Assembly: GCA_024235855.1 (NCBI GenBank)
Contig: JACKLN010000001.1
Location: 186,001 to 250,000, forward strand
Origin: Burkholderiaceae bacterium
GTDB lineage: Bacteria; Pseudomonadota; Gammaproteobacteria; Burkholderiales; Burkholderiaceae_C
Direction of reading: 5' to 3'
DNA length: 64,000 nucleotides
A program made the position numbers and the translations under genes. Numbering within the stretch: position 1 is the stretch's first letter; each line of letters opens with the position of its first letter. The notes beneath the pieces are model-generated. The model saw only the letters and a list, made by a program, of their open reading frames with translations, did not search any database and was not told where the DNA came from. Shown one piece after another: positions 37,186 through 46,254 of the stretch.

Positions 37186-37602
37186 CTACTTGGCGAACAG
37201 CTGCGAACGGTCCTTGAAGGCCTTGAACTCCAGCGCGTTGCCCGACGGGTCGCGGAAGAACATCGTGGCCTGTTCGCCCACCTGGCCGGCGAAGCGGATG
37301 TAGGGTTCGATCACGAACTTGACGCCGTGGTCCTTCAGCCGCTGCGCGAAGGCATGGAAGCGGTCCCAGTCGAGCACGACACCGAAGTGCGGCACCGGCA
37401 CGTCGTGGCCGTCCACCGGGTTGTGGTGGTCGGGCGCCCGGCCGGGCGACAGGTGGGCAACGATCTGGTGGCCGAAGAGGTCGAAGTCGATCCACTCGGC
37501 GCTGCTGCGCCCTTCAGGGCAGCCCAGCAGGCCGCCGTAGAAGCTGCGTGCCGCGGCCAGGTCGTGCACCGGAAAGGCCAGATGGAAGGGGGAGATCTGC
37601 AT
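37186..37602 (-). CDS. VOC-superfamily protein (glyoxalase/dioxygenase fold)
   Basis: A 138-residue protein with the paired beta-alpha-beta-beta-beta units of the vicinal-oxygen-chelate superfamily. Likely metal ligands are the His in PFHLAFPVHD, the His in VPHFGVVL and the Glu in GNALEFKAF, the usual three-residue set. FFRDPSGNALEFKAF is a family signature. It resembles small VOC proteins annotated as glyoxalases or extradiol-dioxygenase-like; the reaction is unknown. ATG 37602 is used (37614 would add four residues). It lies 22 bases upstream of the MFS gene and is divergent from the reductase, with only 18 bases between starts. Confidence 0.85.
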   Translation of the reverse strand: MQISPFHLAFPVHDLAAARSFYGGLLGCPEGRSSAEWIDFDLFGHQIVAHLSPGRAPDHHNPVDGHDVPVPHFGVVLDWDRFHAFAQRLKDHGVKFVIEPYIRFAGQVGEQATMFFRDPSGNALEFKAFKDRSQLFAK

Positions 37603-37620
37603 CCCTGGCAGCATAGCGCG

Positions 37621-38748
37621 ATGACCACCTCTTCCACGAACTCTTCCGCTGCCCTCTTCGAGCCCTGCACCGTCGGTGCGTGGCGCCTGCCCAACCGCGT
37701 CGTGATGGCGCCGCTGACGCGCAACCGCAGCCCCGGCGGTGTGCCGCCGGCCCGCGTGGCCACCTACTACGCCCAGCGCGCCACGGCCGGGCTGCTGATC
37801 AGCGAGGCCACGGCCATCACGCAGCAGGGCCAGGGTTACGCCGACGTGCCCGGCCTGTACGCGCCGGCCCAGCTGGCCGGCTGGCGCGCGGTGACCGACG
37901 CCGTGCACGCTGCCGGCGGCCGCATCGTCTGCCAGCTCTGGCACGTGGGCCGCATCTCGCACGTGGCGCTGCAGCCCGGCGGGCGCGACCCGGTGTCGCC
38001 ATCGGCGATACCGGCGAAGGCCAAGACCGTGCTGCTGAAGGACGACGGCACGGCCGAGTTCGTGCCGGTCTCGCCGCCGCGTGCGCTGTCCCGCGCCGAG
38101 ATCCCCGGCATCGTGGCCGACTACGCGCGCGCCGCGAAGGCCGCGGTGGCCGCCGGCTTCGACGGCGTGGAGATCCACGGCGCCAACGGCTACCTGATCG
38201 ACCAGTTCCTCAAGACCGGCAGCAACCACCGCGACGACGACTACGGCGGCCCCATCCCGCAACGCGCGCGCTTCGCACTGGAGGTGGCGCAGGCGGTGGC
38301 CGCGGCCATCGGTGGCGACCGCACCGGCATCCGCGTCTCGCCGGTGACGCCGGCCAACGACGCCGACACCGAGGACACGCAGCCGCTGTTCGAGCACCTG
38401 CTGCGCGGCCTGGCGCCGCTGGGCCTGGCCTACGTGCACGTGATCGAGGGCTCCACCGGCGGCCCGCGCGAGTTGCCGGACCGCCCGTTCGACTACGCCG
38501 CGCTGCGCCAGACCTACCGCGACGCCGGCGGCACCGGCGCCTGGATGGTCAACAACGGCTACGACCGTGGGCTCGCCGATGCCGCGCTGGCCGGCGGCGC
38601 CGACCTGGTGGCCTTTGGCCGCCCCTTCATCTCCAACCCCGACCTGGTGCGCCGGCTGCGCGACGGGCTGCCGCTGGCCGAACCCGATCGCAAGACCTTC
38701 TACGGCGGTGGCGACGCCGGCTACACCGACTACCCGGCCGTGCCCTGA
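37621..38748 (+). CDS. Alkene reductase, old yellow enzyme family (NemA-like)
   Basis: A 375-residue FMN-dependent ene-reductase in a TIM barrel. The start FEPCTVGAWRLPNRVVMAPL and the substrate-binding pair His186/Asn189 in VEIHGANGYLIDQF are diagnostic, as is SNHRDDDYGG. The late phosphate-binding part is GADLVAFGRPFISNPDLV. Relatives reduce N-ethylmaleimide, nitrate esters and alpha,beta-unsaturated carbonyls with NADPH. The gene begins 18 bases from the start of the divergent VOC gene; glyoxalase-like and NemA-like genes are neighbours in the E. coli electrophile response, which makes detoxification plausible. Confidence 0.92.
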   Translation: MTTSSTNSSAALFEPCTVGAWRLPNRVVMAPLTRNRSPGGVPPARVATYYAQRATAGLLISEATAITQQGQGYADVPGLYAPAQLAGWRAVTDAVHAAGGRIVCQLWHVGRISHVALQPGGRDPVSPSAIPAKAKTVLLKDDGTAEFVPVSPPRALSRAEIPGIVADYARAAKAAVAAGFDGVEIHGANGYLIDQFLKTGSNHRDDDYGGPIPQRARFALEVAQAVAAAIGGDRTGIRVSPVTPANDADTEDTQPLFEHLLRGLAPLGLAYVHVIEGSTGGPRELPDRPFDYAALRQTYRDAGGTGAWMVNNGYDRGLADAALAGGADLVAFGRPFISNPDLVRRLRDGLPLAEPDRKTFYGGGDAGYTDYPAVP

Positions 38749-38797
38749 CCCCGCGATCCCGGGGCCGGTGCGGGCCGGCCGGCCCTCCGGCTGGACG

Positions 38798-38819
38798 GTG
38801 TACTAGTGAATGCGTACAC
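38798..38819. promoter_or_regulatory. GntR/YtrA-type operator
   Basis: Perfect arms GTGTAC / GTACAC with a 10-base spacer lie immediately before the regulator gene. The ATG at 38810 falls inside the repeat. YtrA-subfamily regulators bind such twofold sites and repress their own ABC operon. Confidence 0.6.
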
Positions 38820-38827
38820 TACGTCAT

Positions 38828-39235
38828 GTGGACACCCCCATCCGCTTCCAGGTCAACCCCGGCGCACCGGAGCCGATCTACCGCCAGCTGATCGAGCAGC
38901 TGCGGCGGCGCGTCGCCGCGGGGCAATGGGTGGCAGGCCAGGAACTGCCCTCGGTGCGTGAGCTGGCGCTGCTGCTGGCGGTGCACCCGATGACGATCTC
39001 CAAGGCTTACAGCCTGGCCGAGATGGAGGGGCTGCTGGCGCGCCGGCGCGGGCTGCCGATGGTGATCGCCGCCGGCCACCGCAAGCCGAGCGCCGCACGC
39101 GAGCGCCTCGAGCAGCTTCGCCCGGCGCTCGAGCGCGCCGCCGATGCGGCGCACGAACTGGCCATCCCGAAGGCGCAGGTGTTGGACCTGCTGTCCAAGC
39201 TGCTCGATGCGCGTGAACGAGGAAACGAATCATGA
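38828..39235 (+). CDS. GntR-family regulator, YtrA subfamily
   Basis: A short GntR protein (135 residues) with the winged helix PIYRQLIEQLRRRVAAGQW, ELPSVRELALLLAVHPMTIS and KAYSLAEMEGLLARRRG, and only a stub C-terminal dimerisation domain, as in YtrA. The GTG at 38828 is chosen because the start then matches other YtrA proteins. An in-frame ATG at 38810 adds six residues but lies within the operator. Its stop overlaps the ATG of the ABC ATPase. YtrA-type regulators repress ABC operons that answer antibiotics or envelope stress; the trigger here is not known. Confidence 0.85.
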   Translation: MDTPIRFQVNPGAPEPIYRQLIEQLRRRVAAGQWVAGQELPSVRELALLLAVHPMTISKAYSLAEMEGLLARRRGLPMVIAAGHRKPSAARERLEQLRPALERAADAAHELAIPKAQVLDLLSKLLDARERGNES

Positions 39236-40155
39236 CCCTTGCCCTGCCCTGGTGGCGCACCGCGCGCCGCCCGTCGCCCGCCGCCAGTGCGGGCCTCGCG
39301 CTCTCGGCGACGCTCCCGCAGCCTGCCGCCAGCGCCGAGATCCACGGCCTGCGCGTGGCCTACGGGGCGCAGCCGGTGCTGGACGGCCTGGACTGGTCGC
39401 TGCAGCCCGGCCAGGTGGTGGGTCTGCTGGGGCGCAATGGCGTGGGCAAGACCACCTTGCTGGAGTCGCTGCTTGGGCTGCGCGATCCGCAGGCGGGCAC
39501 GGTGACGCTATTCGGCCAGCGCGCCGACCGGCTCGACGACGCGGCGCGGGCGCGCATCGGCTACGTGCCGCAGCGCGCCGACCTCTTCGAGGACCTGCGG
39601 GCCGACGAGCTGCTGGGCTATTTCCGCAGCTTCTACCCGCGCTGGAACGCCGAGAAGGTGGCCGCGTTGATGGCGCGCTGGAGCGTGCCGCGCGACATCC
39701 CGGTCGGTCAGATGAGCGGCGGCGAGCAGCAGCGCCTGTCGATCATCCGCGCACTGGCGCACGAGCCCGATCTGCTGGTGCTCGACGAGCCGGTGGCCAG
39801 CCTCGACCCCCTGGCGCGGCGCGATTTCCTGCGCGAACTGGTGGAGCGCGTGCTGGACCGCGGCACCACCGTGGTGTTCAGCACCCACATCCTCAGCGAC
39901 CTCGAGCGGGTGGCCTTCAACGTCGCCTTCCTGCAGCGCGGGCGCATCGCGCTGCAGGCGCCGCTGGATGCGCTGCTCGACGAAGTGCTCTGTGCCCGCG
40001 GGCCGGCGGCCGCGCTCGATGCGCTGCCGCCGGACGCCGTGCTGGCGCGTGGCGACGGGCAGGTGCTCGTGCGCGGGGTCGACGAGGCCGCCCTGCCGGC
40101 GGGCCTGATCGCGCAGCGCGTGTCGCTCGAAGACCTCTTCGAGGCGCTGACGTGA
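39232..40155 (+). CDS. ABC transporter ATP-binding protein of the YtrA-regulated operon
   Basis: A 307-residue ATPase. Walker A is GLLGRNGVGKTTLLESLLGL (~64-83), the signature MSGGEQQRLSIIRAL, Walker B LLVLDEPVASLDP and the switch VVFSTHILSD. The DrrA/CcmA-type layout fits an exporter or an antibiotic-resistance pump whose membrane part is a separate protein. The first ~35 residues are an unusual alanine-rich extension before the ATPase fold. ATGA overlap with the regulator upstream and GTGA overlap with the permease downstream show a translationally coupled three-gene operon. Confidence 0.9.
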   Translation: MTLALPWWRTARRPSPAASAGLALSATLPQPAASAEIHGLRVAYGAQPVLDGLDWSLQPGQVVGLLGRNGVGKTTLLESLLGLRDPQAGTVTLFGQRADRLDDAARARIGYVPQRADLFEDLRADELLGYFRSFYPRWNAEKVAALMARWSVPRDIPVGQMSGGEQQRLSIIRALAHEPDLLVLDEPVASLDPLARRDFLRELVERVLDRGTTVVFSTHILSDLERVAFNVAFLQRGRIALQAPLDALLDEVLCARGPAAALDALPPDAVLARGDGQVLVRGVDEAALPAGLIAQRVSLEDLFEALT

Positions 40156-41549
40156 ACGCCGACGTCCTGGCGGCGATCCATCGCGTGCCCTGGCAGGTGC
40201 GCCGCGGGCGGAGGGCCGGCTGGGTCTGGCTCGCGATCCTGCTGGCGCTGCCGCCGCTGGTGGCCTGGCGCATGGCGCATTCGCCGCTGCAGACCCTGGG
40301 CGCGGCCGCCGTCGTGCTGGCCGTCTGGTGGTGGTGGGTCCAGGTGGACAGCCTGCTGGCGCAGAACCACCCGAACCATGCGCGCCTGGTGCCGGGCCAC
40401 GGGCGCGCCCTGCGCACGGCGCTGCTGGCCCATGCGGCGCTGGCCGGCGCCTTGGCCTGGGCCGGCGGCGCGTTGCTGGCCGGCCCGAGCCTGGCATGGG
40501 CCCTGTGGGTCCTGGCCGGCCTGCCGCTGCTGGCCTGGACCCAGCGCCAGCCCTGGGTCTGGCTGCCGCTGAGCCTGTTGCCGGTGTTGCCCTTTGCGGT
40601 GCGCGGCACGGCCGTGCGGCTGGCCGACGCGCCCCTGCCCTTCTGGCGGCTGGTGGCCGCGGCGGCAGTGGCCGGCCTGCTGGCACTGCTGGGGTCGGGT
40701 GGGGCCCGTCACCAGCAGGTGCATGTGCGGCTGCAGCGTTGGCGCCACGCTGCGCGGCGCGCCACCGAGCAGCGCGGTGTCTCGGCCACGGCCAGGCTGC
40801 CCTGGCTGCGCCGGCTGCTGCTGCCGGTGACCTGGCCCGAGCAGGCCTGGCGGCGCCACCTGCTGGCACGGCCGACGCAGGCCAACGCCGTGCCGCGGCT
40901 CGATCTCGCGCTCCAGGCGGGTGGCGGCGCGCCGATGCTTGCCTGGCTGATCGTGCTGGTGTATGGCGGTCTCAATGTCGTGCTCGTGGTCGGAAAGGCG
41001 CTGCGTCCGGACCTGGCGTGGGCGGGCATGGTCGACGGCAGTCGCCTGGGCCTGGGCATGGGCCTGGTCGGCATCGTTGCCGGCACGCCGATCGGGCGCC
41101 TGACCCTGCTCTGGGCGCGGCGACGGGAGCAGGCCCTGCTGGCGCTGCTGCCCGGCCCGCCGGCCGGCGCCGGTCTGGCGGCGGCGCTCGAGCGGCACTG
41201 GCGGCGCGACGCGGTCGCGCTGTGGTTGCTCAGCGGCCTGCTCCTGCTCGCCATTGCCGCGCACGGCAGCAACGGCACGTTGCACTTCGTGGGCGGCCTG
41301 CTCGGCGCGAGCCTGCCGCTCGGCCTGTGGACGGAGGCGCAGTGGCGCCGGATGGAGGGCCGCGCCCGCACGGCCCTGCCCGCGCTGGCACTCTTCGGCG
41401 GCTCGCTGCTCGCCGCGGCAGCGGCGCAGCACATCGGTGTCCCGCCCTGGGTCAGCATCCCGATCGGCGTGCTGTTGCACCAGGGTGCCCTGCAGCTTCG
41501 CGGCGCACCACCCGGACCCTTGCTGCCCATGGGTCGGGGCGGGCTCTGA
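40152..41549 (+). CDS. Membrane protein, putative permease of the YtrA-regulated ABC system
   Basis: A 465-residue tryptophan- and leucine-rich membrane protein with roughly ten to twelve hydrophobic segments, including WVWLAILLALPPLVAWRM, LGAAAVVLAVWWWWVQVD and DAVALWLLSGLLLLAIAA. I do not recognise a named family, but its position after the ATPase with a 4-base GTGA overlap makes it the likely transmembrane partner. A soluble charged segment lies around residues 190-250. The start is GTG at 40152. Confidence 0.75.
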   Translation: MNADVLAAIHRVPWQVRRGRRAGWVWLAILLALPPLVAWRMAHSPLQTLGAAAVVLAVWWWWVQVDSLLAQNHPNHARLVPGHGRALRTALLAHAALAGALAWAGGALLAGPSLAWALWVLAGLPLLAWTQRQPWVWLPLSLLPVLPFAVRGTAVRLADAPLPFWRLVAAAAVAGLLALLGSGGARHQQVHVRLQRWRHAARRATEQRGVSATARLPWLRRLLLPVTWPEQAWRRHLLARPTQANAVPRLDLALQAGGGAPMLAWLIVLVYGGLNVVLVVGKALRPDLAWAGMVDGSRLGLGMGLVGIVAGTPIGRLTLLWARRREQALLALLPGPPAGAGLAAALERHWRRDAVALWLLSGLLLLAIAAHGSNGTLHFVGGLLGASLPLGLWTEAQWRRMEGRARTALPALALFGGSLLAAAAAQHIGVPPWVSIPIGVLLHQGALQLRGAPPGPLLPMGRGGL

Positions 41550-41561
41550 CACACTGGCCCG

Positions 41562-42257
41562 ATGCCGCCCCTGATCCTTCTCCCTGGCCTGGCGTGCGAC
41601 GCCGAACTCTTCCGCGACCAGCATCCGGCGTTGGCGGCCCTGGGGCCAGCGCGGGTGAGCAACGTACACACCCGCGAGGCCACGCTGCCGGCGATGGCCG
41701 CGCGCCTGCTGGCCGAGCACCCCGGGCCGCTGGCGCTGGCCGGGGCGTCGATGGGCGGCATGCTGGCGCTGCACGCCTGGCGGCAGGCGCCGGACCGCGT
41801 GCGTGGCCTGGCACTGCTGGGCACCACGGCGAGGGCCGACACGCCGGCGCAGATCCGCCTGCGCAGCGAAGGTATCGCGGCTTTCGAGGCCGGGCGCATG
41901 GACGAGATCCTCACGGCCAACCTGGTGTTCGCGTTCCACGCGTCGAACGCCGCACGGCTGGCCGCCGACTACGGCGCGATGATCCGCCGCGCCGGCGTGG
42001 CCCAGCTGGTGGCGCAGAACCGCGCGGTGATGGCGCGCGAGGACCTGCGGCCCGACCTCGCCGACATCGCCTGCCCGCTGCTGGTGATGGGCGGCGACAG
42101 CGACGGGCTCACGCCGCCCGAATGCGCCCGCGAGATCGCGGCCGCGGTGCCGCAGGCGCAGCTGGAGATCCTGGCCGATTGCGGCCACATGCTGACCTGG
42201 GAGCGGCCGGGACCGGTCACCGAGGCCCTGACCGCCTGGTGGCGGTCGCTGGCGTGA
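41562..42257 (+). CDS. Alpha/beta hydrolase
   Basis: A compact 231-residue hydrolase. The N-terminus LILLPGLACDAELFRDQ carries the oxyanion loop. The nucleophile elbow is LALAGASMGGMLALHAW (Ser ~67), the acid is in GGDSDGLTPPE and the histidine in ADCGHMLTWERP. The layout resembles small esterases of the BioH / 3-oxoadipate enol-lactonase group, but residues specific to either are not clear. It starts 12 bases after the ABC permease and ends 3 bases from the convergent sorted-protein gene. Confidence 0.85.
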   Translation: MPPLILLPGLACDAELFRDQHPALAALGPARVSNVHTREATLPAMAARLLAEHPGPLALAGASMGGMLALHAWRQAPDRVRGLALLGTTARADTPAQIRLRSEGIAAFEAGRMDEILTANLVFAFHASNAARLAADYGAMIRRAGVAQLVAQNRAVMAREDLRPDLADIACPLLVMGGDSDGLTPPECAREIAAAVPQAQLEILADCGHMLTWERPGPVTEALTAWWRSLA

Positions 42258-42260
42258 TCG

Positions 42261-42863
42261 TCAGCGGCCGGTGCGGTCGGTGCCGCCGCCGACCCGCCGG
42301 TGCCGCACGGCGCCGGCCACCAGCGCCAGCCCGCCCAGCAGCAGGTGCGCCGACGCCGGCAGCGGCACCGGGCTGGCCAGGATGCTCAGGCTCAGCTCGC
42401 CAGCGCTGGTGACGCGGGTGTACTCGCCCGGGGTCAGCAGGGCGAAGTCCAGGTCGAGCAGCCGAATGGCCTCGCCGGTGGTCAGGTTGTCGTCCGACGA
42501 GACCAGGCCGTCGAAACGCAGGGTGAGGTCGTCCTGACCGCCGGGGATGTCGCCGTCGCTGTCCAGCGTCAGGCCGATGAGGCTGATGCCGGAGAAGGTC
42601 TGGATCGGGTCGAAGTCCACGCGGAAGAACTGCAGCGCGTCGTCGAACGGGTCGCCGCCGATCAGGTTGGCCCAGGTGAGGTCGCTGCCGGCGCCCAGCC
42701 CCTCCGTGGACCCCACGGCAGTGAAGGCCATCCGCGTCCGGCCGTCGAAGTGCGGCGTCAGCGTCAGGTTGAACGATGCGGCATGGGCCGTGGCGGCCAT
42801 GGCCGCGAGTGCGGCAGCGGCAGCCCACCGGGCGAGGCGGGGGCGAGGAGAGGTCAGGGTCAT
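42261..42863 (-). CDS. Secreted protein with VPLPA-type PEP-CTERM sorting signal
   Basis: A 200-residue exported protein: a signal peptide (WAAAAALAAMAATAHA) and a beta-rich middle with several aspartate stretches (TLDSDGDIPGGQDDLTLRFDG). The C-terminus has the tripartite sorting tag: VPLPAS, a hydrophobic helix (AHLLLGGLALVAGAVRH), then basic residues (RHRR). This tag is the substrate of exosortases (PEP-CTERM/EpsH system) in biofilm-forming proteobacteria. The exosortase is not in the window. Function of the mature domain is unknown. Confidence 0.8.
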   Translation of the reverse strand: MTLTSPRPRLARWAAAAALAAMAATAHAASFNLTLTPHFDGRTRMAFTAVGSTEGLGAGSDLTWANLIGGDPFDDALQFFRVDFDPIQTFSGISLIGLTLDSDGDIPGGQDDLTLRFDGLVSSDDNLTTGEAIRLLDLDFALLTPGEYTRVTSAGELSLSILASPVPLPASAHLLLGGLALVAGAVRHRRVGGGTDRTGR

Positions 42864-42985
42864 GACGATGGCTTCCGGGTGGCGCGGCGTGCGCCAGACG
42901 ACCTGAGGCTAGCCGGTCCGCCCGCCGGCCGTCCTGAGTGCGCACACGCAGTTTTCGCGCCACCGGCAACCGCCGGCCCGTCGGC

Positions 42986-44068
42986 TCAGCCGGTGATCAC
43001 GCCCCCGCCCAGGCAGACCTCGCCGTCGTAGAGCACGGCCGACTGCCCGGGCGTGACGGCCCACTGCGGCTGGGCGAAATCCAGCGCAAAGGCACCGTCG
43101 CCCTGCGGCGCGAAGCGGCACGCGGCATCCGCCTGCCGGTAGCGCGTCTTCGCGCCGTAGGTGCGCGGTGGCGGCGGCTCGCCGGCGACCCAGCTGGTGT
43201 CGGCCGCCTGCAGCGTGGACGACATCAGCAGCGGGTGGTCGTGCCCCTGCACCGCCACCAGCACGTTGCGCGGCAGGTCCTTGCGCGCCACGTACCAGGG
43301 CACGTGTTCGCCGCCCCCCTGCTTGAGCCCGCCGATGCCCAGGCCCTGGCGCTGGCCCAGCGTGTAGAAGCTCAGGCCCACGTGCCGGCCGATCCGGCGG
43401 CCGCGCTCGTCCTCGATGTCGCCCGGCTGCTGGTGCAGCCAGCGGTTGAGGAACTCGCGGAACGGTCGCTCGCCGATGAAGCAGATCCCCGTGGAGTCCT
43501 TCTTCCTCGCGTTCGGCAGGCCGATGCGCTCGGCGATGGCGCGCACCTCGGTCTTCGCCAGTTCGCCCACCGGGAACAGCGTGCGCGACAGCTGCGCCTG
43601 GTTCAGCCGGTGCAGGAAGTAGCTCTGGTCCTTGGTGTTGTCCAGGCCCTTCAGTAGCTCGAACCGGCCATCGCGCTGGCGCACCCGCGCGTAATGCCCG
43701 GTGGCGATCTTCGTGGCGCCCAGGCGCATTGCGTGGTCCAGGAAGGCCTTGAACTTGATCTCCGCGTTGCACAGCACGTCGGGGTTGGGTGTGCGGCCGG
43801 CCTGGTATTCGCGCAGGAATTCGGCGAACACGCGGTCGCGGTATTCGGCCGCGAAGTTCACGTGCTCCAGGTCGATGCCGATCACGTCGGCCACCGCCGC
43901 CGCATCCACGAAATCGGCGTTGCTGGAGCAGTATTCGTCGTCGTCGTCGGCCTCCCAGTTCTTCATGAAGATGCCGACCACCTCGTAGCCCTGCTGCTTG
44001 AGCAGCCAGGCGGTGACGGCGGAGTCGACACCCCCCGACAGCCCGACGACCACACGTTCGCCGCTCAC
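42986..44068 (-). CDS. mnmA: tRNA-specific 2-thiouridylase MnmA
   Basis: MnmA (360 residues) makes 2-thiouridine at the wobble position of tRNAs for Lys, Glu and Gln. The PP-loop is GLSGGVDSAVTAW (9-21), the catalytic cysteines are Cys100 in NPDVLCNAEIKF and Cys196 in STGICFIGE, and ATGHYARV is present. The C-terminal barrel has FYTLGQRQGLGIGG. The start is GTG at 44068, overlapping the nudJ stop, as a longer frame runs into unrelated sequence. The nudJ-mnmA order is also found in E. coli. Confidence 0.96.
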   Translation of the reverse strand: MSGERVVVGLSGGVDSAVTAWLLKQQGYEVVGIFMKNWEADDDDEYCSSNADFVDAAAVADVIGIDLEHVNFAAEYRDRVFAEFLREYQAGRTPNPDVLCNAEIKFKAFLDHAMRLGATKIATGHYARVRQRDGRFELLKGLDNTKDQSYFLHRLNQAQLSRTLFPVGELAKTEVRAIAERIGLPNARKKDSTGICFIGERPFREFLNRWLHQQPGDIEDERGRRIGRHVGLSFYTLGQRQGLGIGGLKQGGGEHVPWYVARKDLPRNVLVAVQGHDHPLLMSSTLQAADTSWVAGEPPPPRTYGAKTRYRQADAACRFAPQGDGAFALDFAQPQWAVTPGQSAVLYDGEVCLGGGVITG

Positions 44069-44526
44069 GCCATGCCCCGCAGCACGTCCAGCGGGAACCG
44101 CAGCCCCGCCCGGTGTTCGTCGATGCAGCGCTGCACCAGCACGCTGCGGTGTTCGGCCGCGCGCGCGGCGATCTCCTCGGGCGTGAGCCACAGCGTGCGC
44201 ACGATGGGCGTGTCCAGCGCGCGGCCGGGCACCGGCGCCCCCACCGTGCCGCAGAAGGCGAAGCGCAGGTAGGTGATCGTCTCGGCGGCCCGGGTGAACG
44301 TCGCCAGGTGCACGCCCAGCAGCGCCTGCGGCGTGAAGTCGCAGGCGGTTTCCTCGCGCACCTCTCGCACCACGGCCTGCAGCAGGCTTTCGCCCGGGTC
44401 CAGGTGGCCGGCAGGCTGGTTCAGGCGCAGGCCCTCGGGCGTGTGCTCCTCCACCAGCAGGTAGCGGCCGCCCTGTTCGATCACGGCGGCCACGGTCACG
44501 CTGGGGCGCCAACGTTCGTCGCTCAT
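44065..44526 (-). CDS. nudJ: NUDIX hydrolase, NudJ-like phosphatase
   Basis: A 153-residue Nudix enzyme. The Nudix box runs from GHLDPGES to REVREE, with the glutamates that bind magnesium. In E. coli NudJ (YmfB) releases phosphate from nucleoside di- and triphosphates and from thiamin precursor HMP-PP, and its gene lies directly before mnmA, as here. Its stop overlaps the mnmA start (GTGA). The region upstream (44527-44653, 127 bases) is a divergent promoter area shared with pntA in which I could not assign boxes securely. Confidence 0.88.
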   Translation of the reverse strand: MSDERWRPSVTVAAVIEQGGRYLLVEEHTPEGLRLNQPAGHLDPGESLLQAVVREVREETACDFTPQALLGVHLATFTRAAETITYLRFAFCGTVGAPVPGRALDTPIVRTLWLTPEEIAARAAEHRSVLVQRCIDEHRAGLRFPLDVLRGMA

Positions 44527-44653
44527 CCCGGAATGCTAGCCCGGGCGCTCGCACGGCGCCGCCGGAGGCTCTCCCCGTAAACTCGGCGCCCAACCCCAGA
44601 CGGAACCCAGGCCGGCGCCGCCGGCCGACGACACACCCCCGAGGAGCGAAACC

Positions 44654-46238
44654 ATGCCGTTGCGGATCGGAGTGCCCCTGGAGACGACGCCGGGCGAGAA
44701 GCGCGTCGCCACCGTGCCCGACGTGGTCGCCAAGCTGATCAAGCTGGGCTTCAGCGTGAGCGTGCAGAGCGGCGCCGGCGACGCGGCGAACTGCGACGAC
44801 GACAGCTACCGTGCCGTCGGCGCCGAGGTGGTGGCCGACGCTGCCGCGCTCTGGGCCGCCAGCGACATCGTCTTCAAGGTGCGCCCGCCCAGCCTGGACG
44901 AGGTGGCGCTGATGCGCCAGGGCGGCATGCTGATCGGCTTCGTCTGGCCGGCGCAGAACCCCGAGCTGATGCAGGCGCTGCAGGCGAAGAAGGCGACCGT
45001 GCTGGCCATCGACGCGCTGCCGCGCCAACTGTCGCGGGCGCAGAAGATGGACGCGCTGACGTCCCAGGCCGGCGTCAGCGGCTACCGCGCCGTCATCGAG
45101 GCCGCCAACGCCTTCGGCCGCTTCTTCAACGGCCAGATCACGGCCGCGGGCAAGGTGCCGCCGGCCAAGGTCTTCATCGCCGGCGCCGGCGTGGCCGGCC
45201 TGGCGGCCATCGGCACCGCGGCCAACCTGGGCGCCATCGTGCGTGCCAACGACACGCGCGCCGAGGTGGCCGACCAAGTCGTGTCGCTGGGCGGCGAGTT
45301 CGTGAAGGTCGACTACGAGGAAGAGGGCTCGGGCGGCGGCGGCTACGCCAAGGTGATGAGCGAGGGCTTCCAGGCCGCGCAGCGCCAGATGTACGCCGAA
45401 CAGGTGAAGGACGCCGACATCGTCATCACCACCGCGCTGATCCCCGGCAAGCCGGCACCGAAGCTCATCACGGCCGAGATGGTGAAGACCATGCGCCCGG
45501 GCAGCGTGATCGTGGACATGGCCGCCGAGCAGGGCGGCAACTGCGAGCTCACCGTGCCCGGCGAGGCCGCGGTGCGCCACGGCGTGACCATCATCGGCTA
45601 CACCGACCTGGCCAGCCGCCTGGCCAAGCAGTCGTCCACGCTCTACGCCACCAACCTGCTGCGCCTGACCGAGGACCTGTGCAAGGCCAAGGACGGCACG
45701 GTGGACGTGAACTTCGAAGACCAGGCCATCCGCGGCCTCACCGTGATCAAGGACGGCGAGCTGACCTGGCCCGCACCGCCGATCCAGATGCCGGCGGCAC
45801 CGCCCAAGCCCAAGGCCGCGGCGGCCCCCGCGGCCAAGGCGCACGGCCACGGGCCCGGCGAGCCGATGTCGGCCAAGTCGCTGGCCATCGTCTTCGGCGT
45901 CGGCGCGGCGCTGTTCGCGCTGGTGGGGGCCTTCGCGCCGGCCAGCTTCCTGGCGCACTTCACGGTCTTCGTGCTCGCCTGCTTCATCGGCTACATGGTG
46001 ATCTGGAACGTGACGCCGTCGCTGCACACGCCGCTGATGAGCGTGACCAACGCCATCAGCTCCATCATCGCCATCGGCGCGCTGATCCAGGTGGCGCCGC
46101 CCTTGCTCGGCGACGGAGGGCGACCGGCCCTCGGGGCTGATCCTGGGCCTGTCGGTGCTGGCCCTGGTGCTCACCGCCATCAACATGTTCGGCGGCTTCG
46201 CGGTCACGCGTCGCATGCTGGCGATGTTCCGCAAGTAA
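44654..46238 (+). CDS. pntA: NAD(P) transhydrogenase subunit alpha (broken by one single-base indel near the end)
   Basis: PntA of ~527 residues after repair: the NAD(H)-binding domain dI (start IGVPLETTPGEKRVATVP, dinucleotide loop IAGAGVAGLAAIGTAANLGA, then VDMAAEQGGN) followed by C-terminal membrane helices. The frame is good to GALIQVAPPLLGDGG. An extra G in the run 46118-46120 then shifts it, and DRPSGLILGLSVLALV to AMFRK continues in the next frame, stopping at 46238. The restored ending is a standard final helix, so an error is more likely than a true mutation. With PntB it couples the proton gradient to NADPH formation. Confidence 0.92.
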
Positions 46239-46254
46239 AGCGAAGGGCACGAAG

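Noticed and set aside
42986..46234. A 1082-codon frame that seems to join mnmA with a long upstream part
   Set aside because: Only the last 360 codons are MnmA. The rest is antisense to pntA and nudJ.
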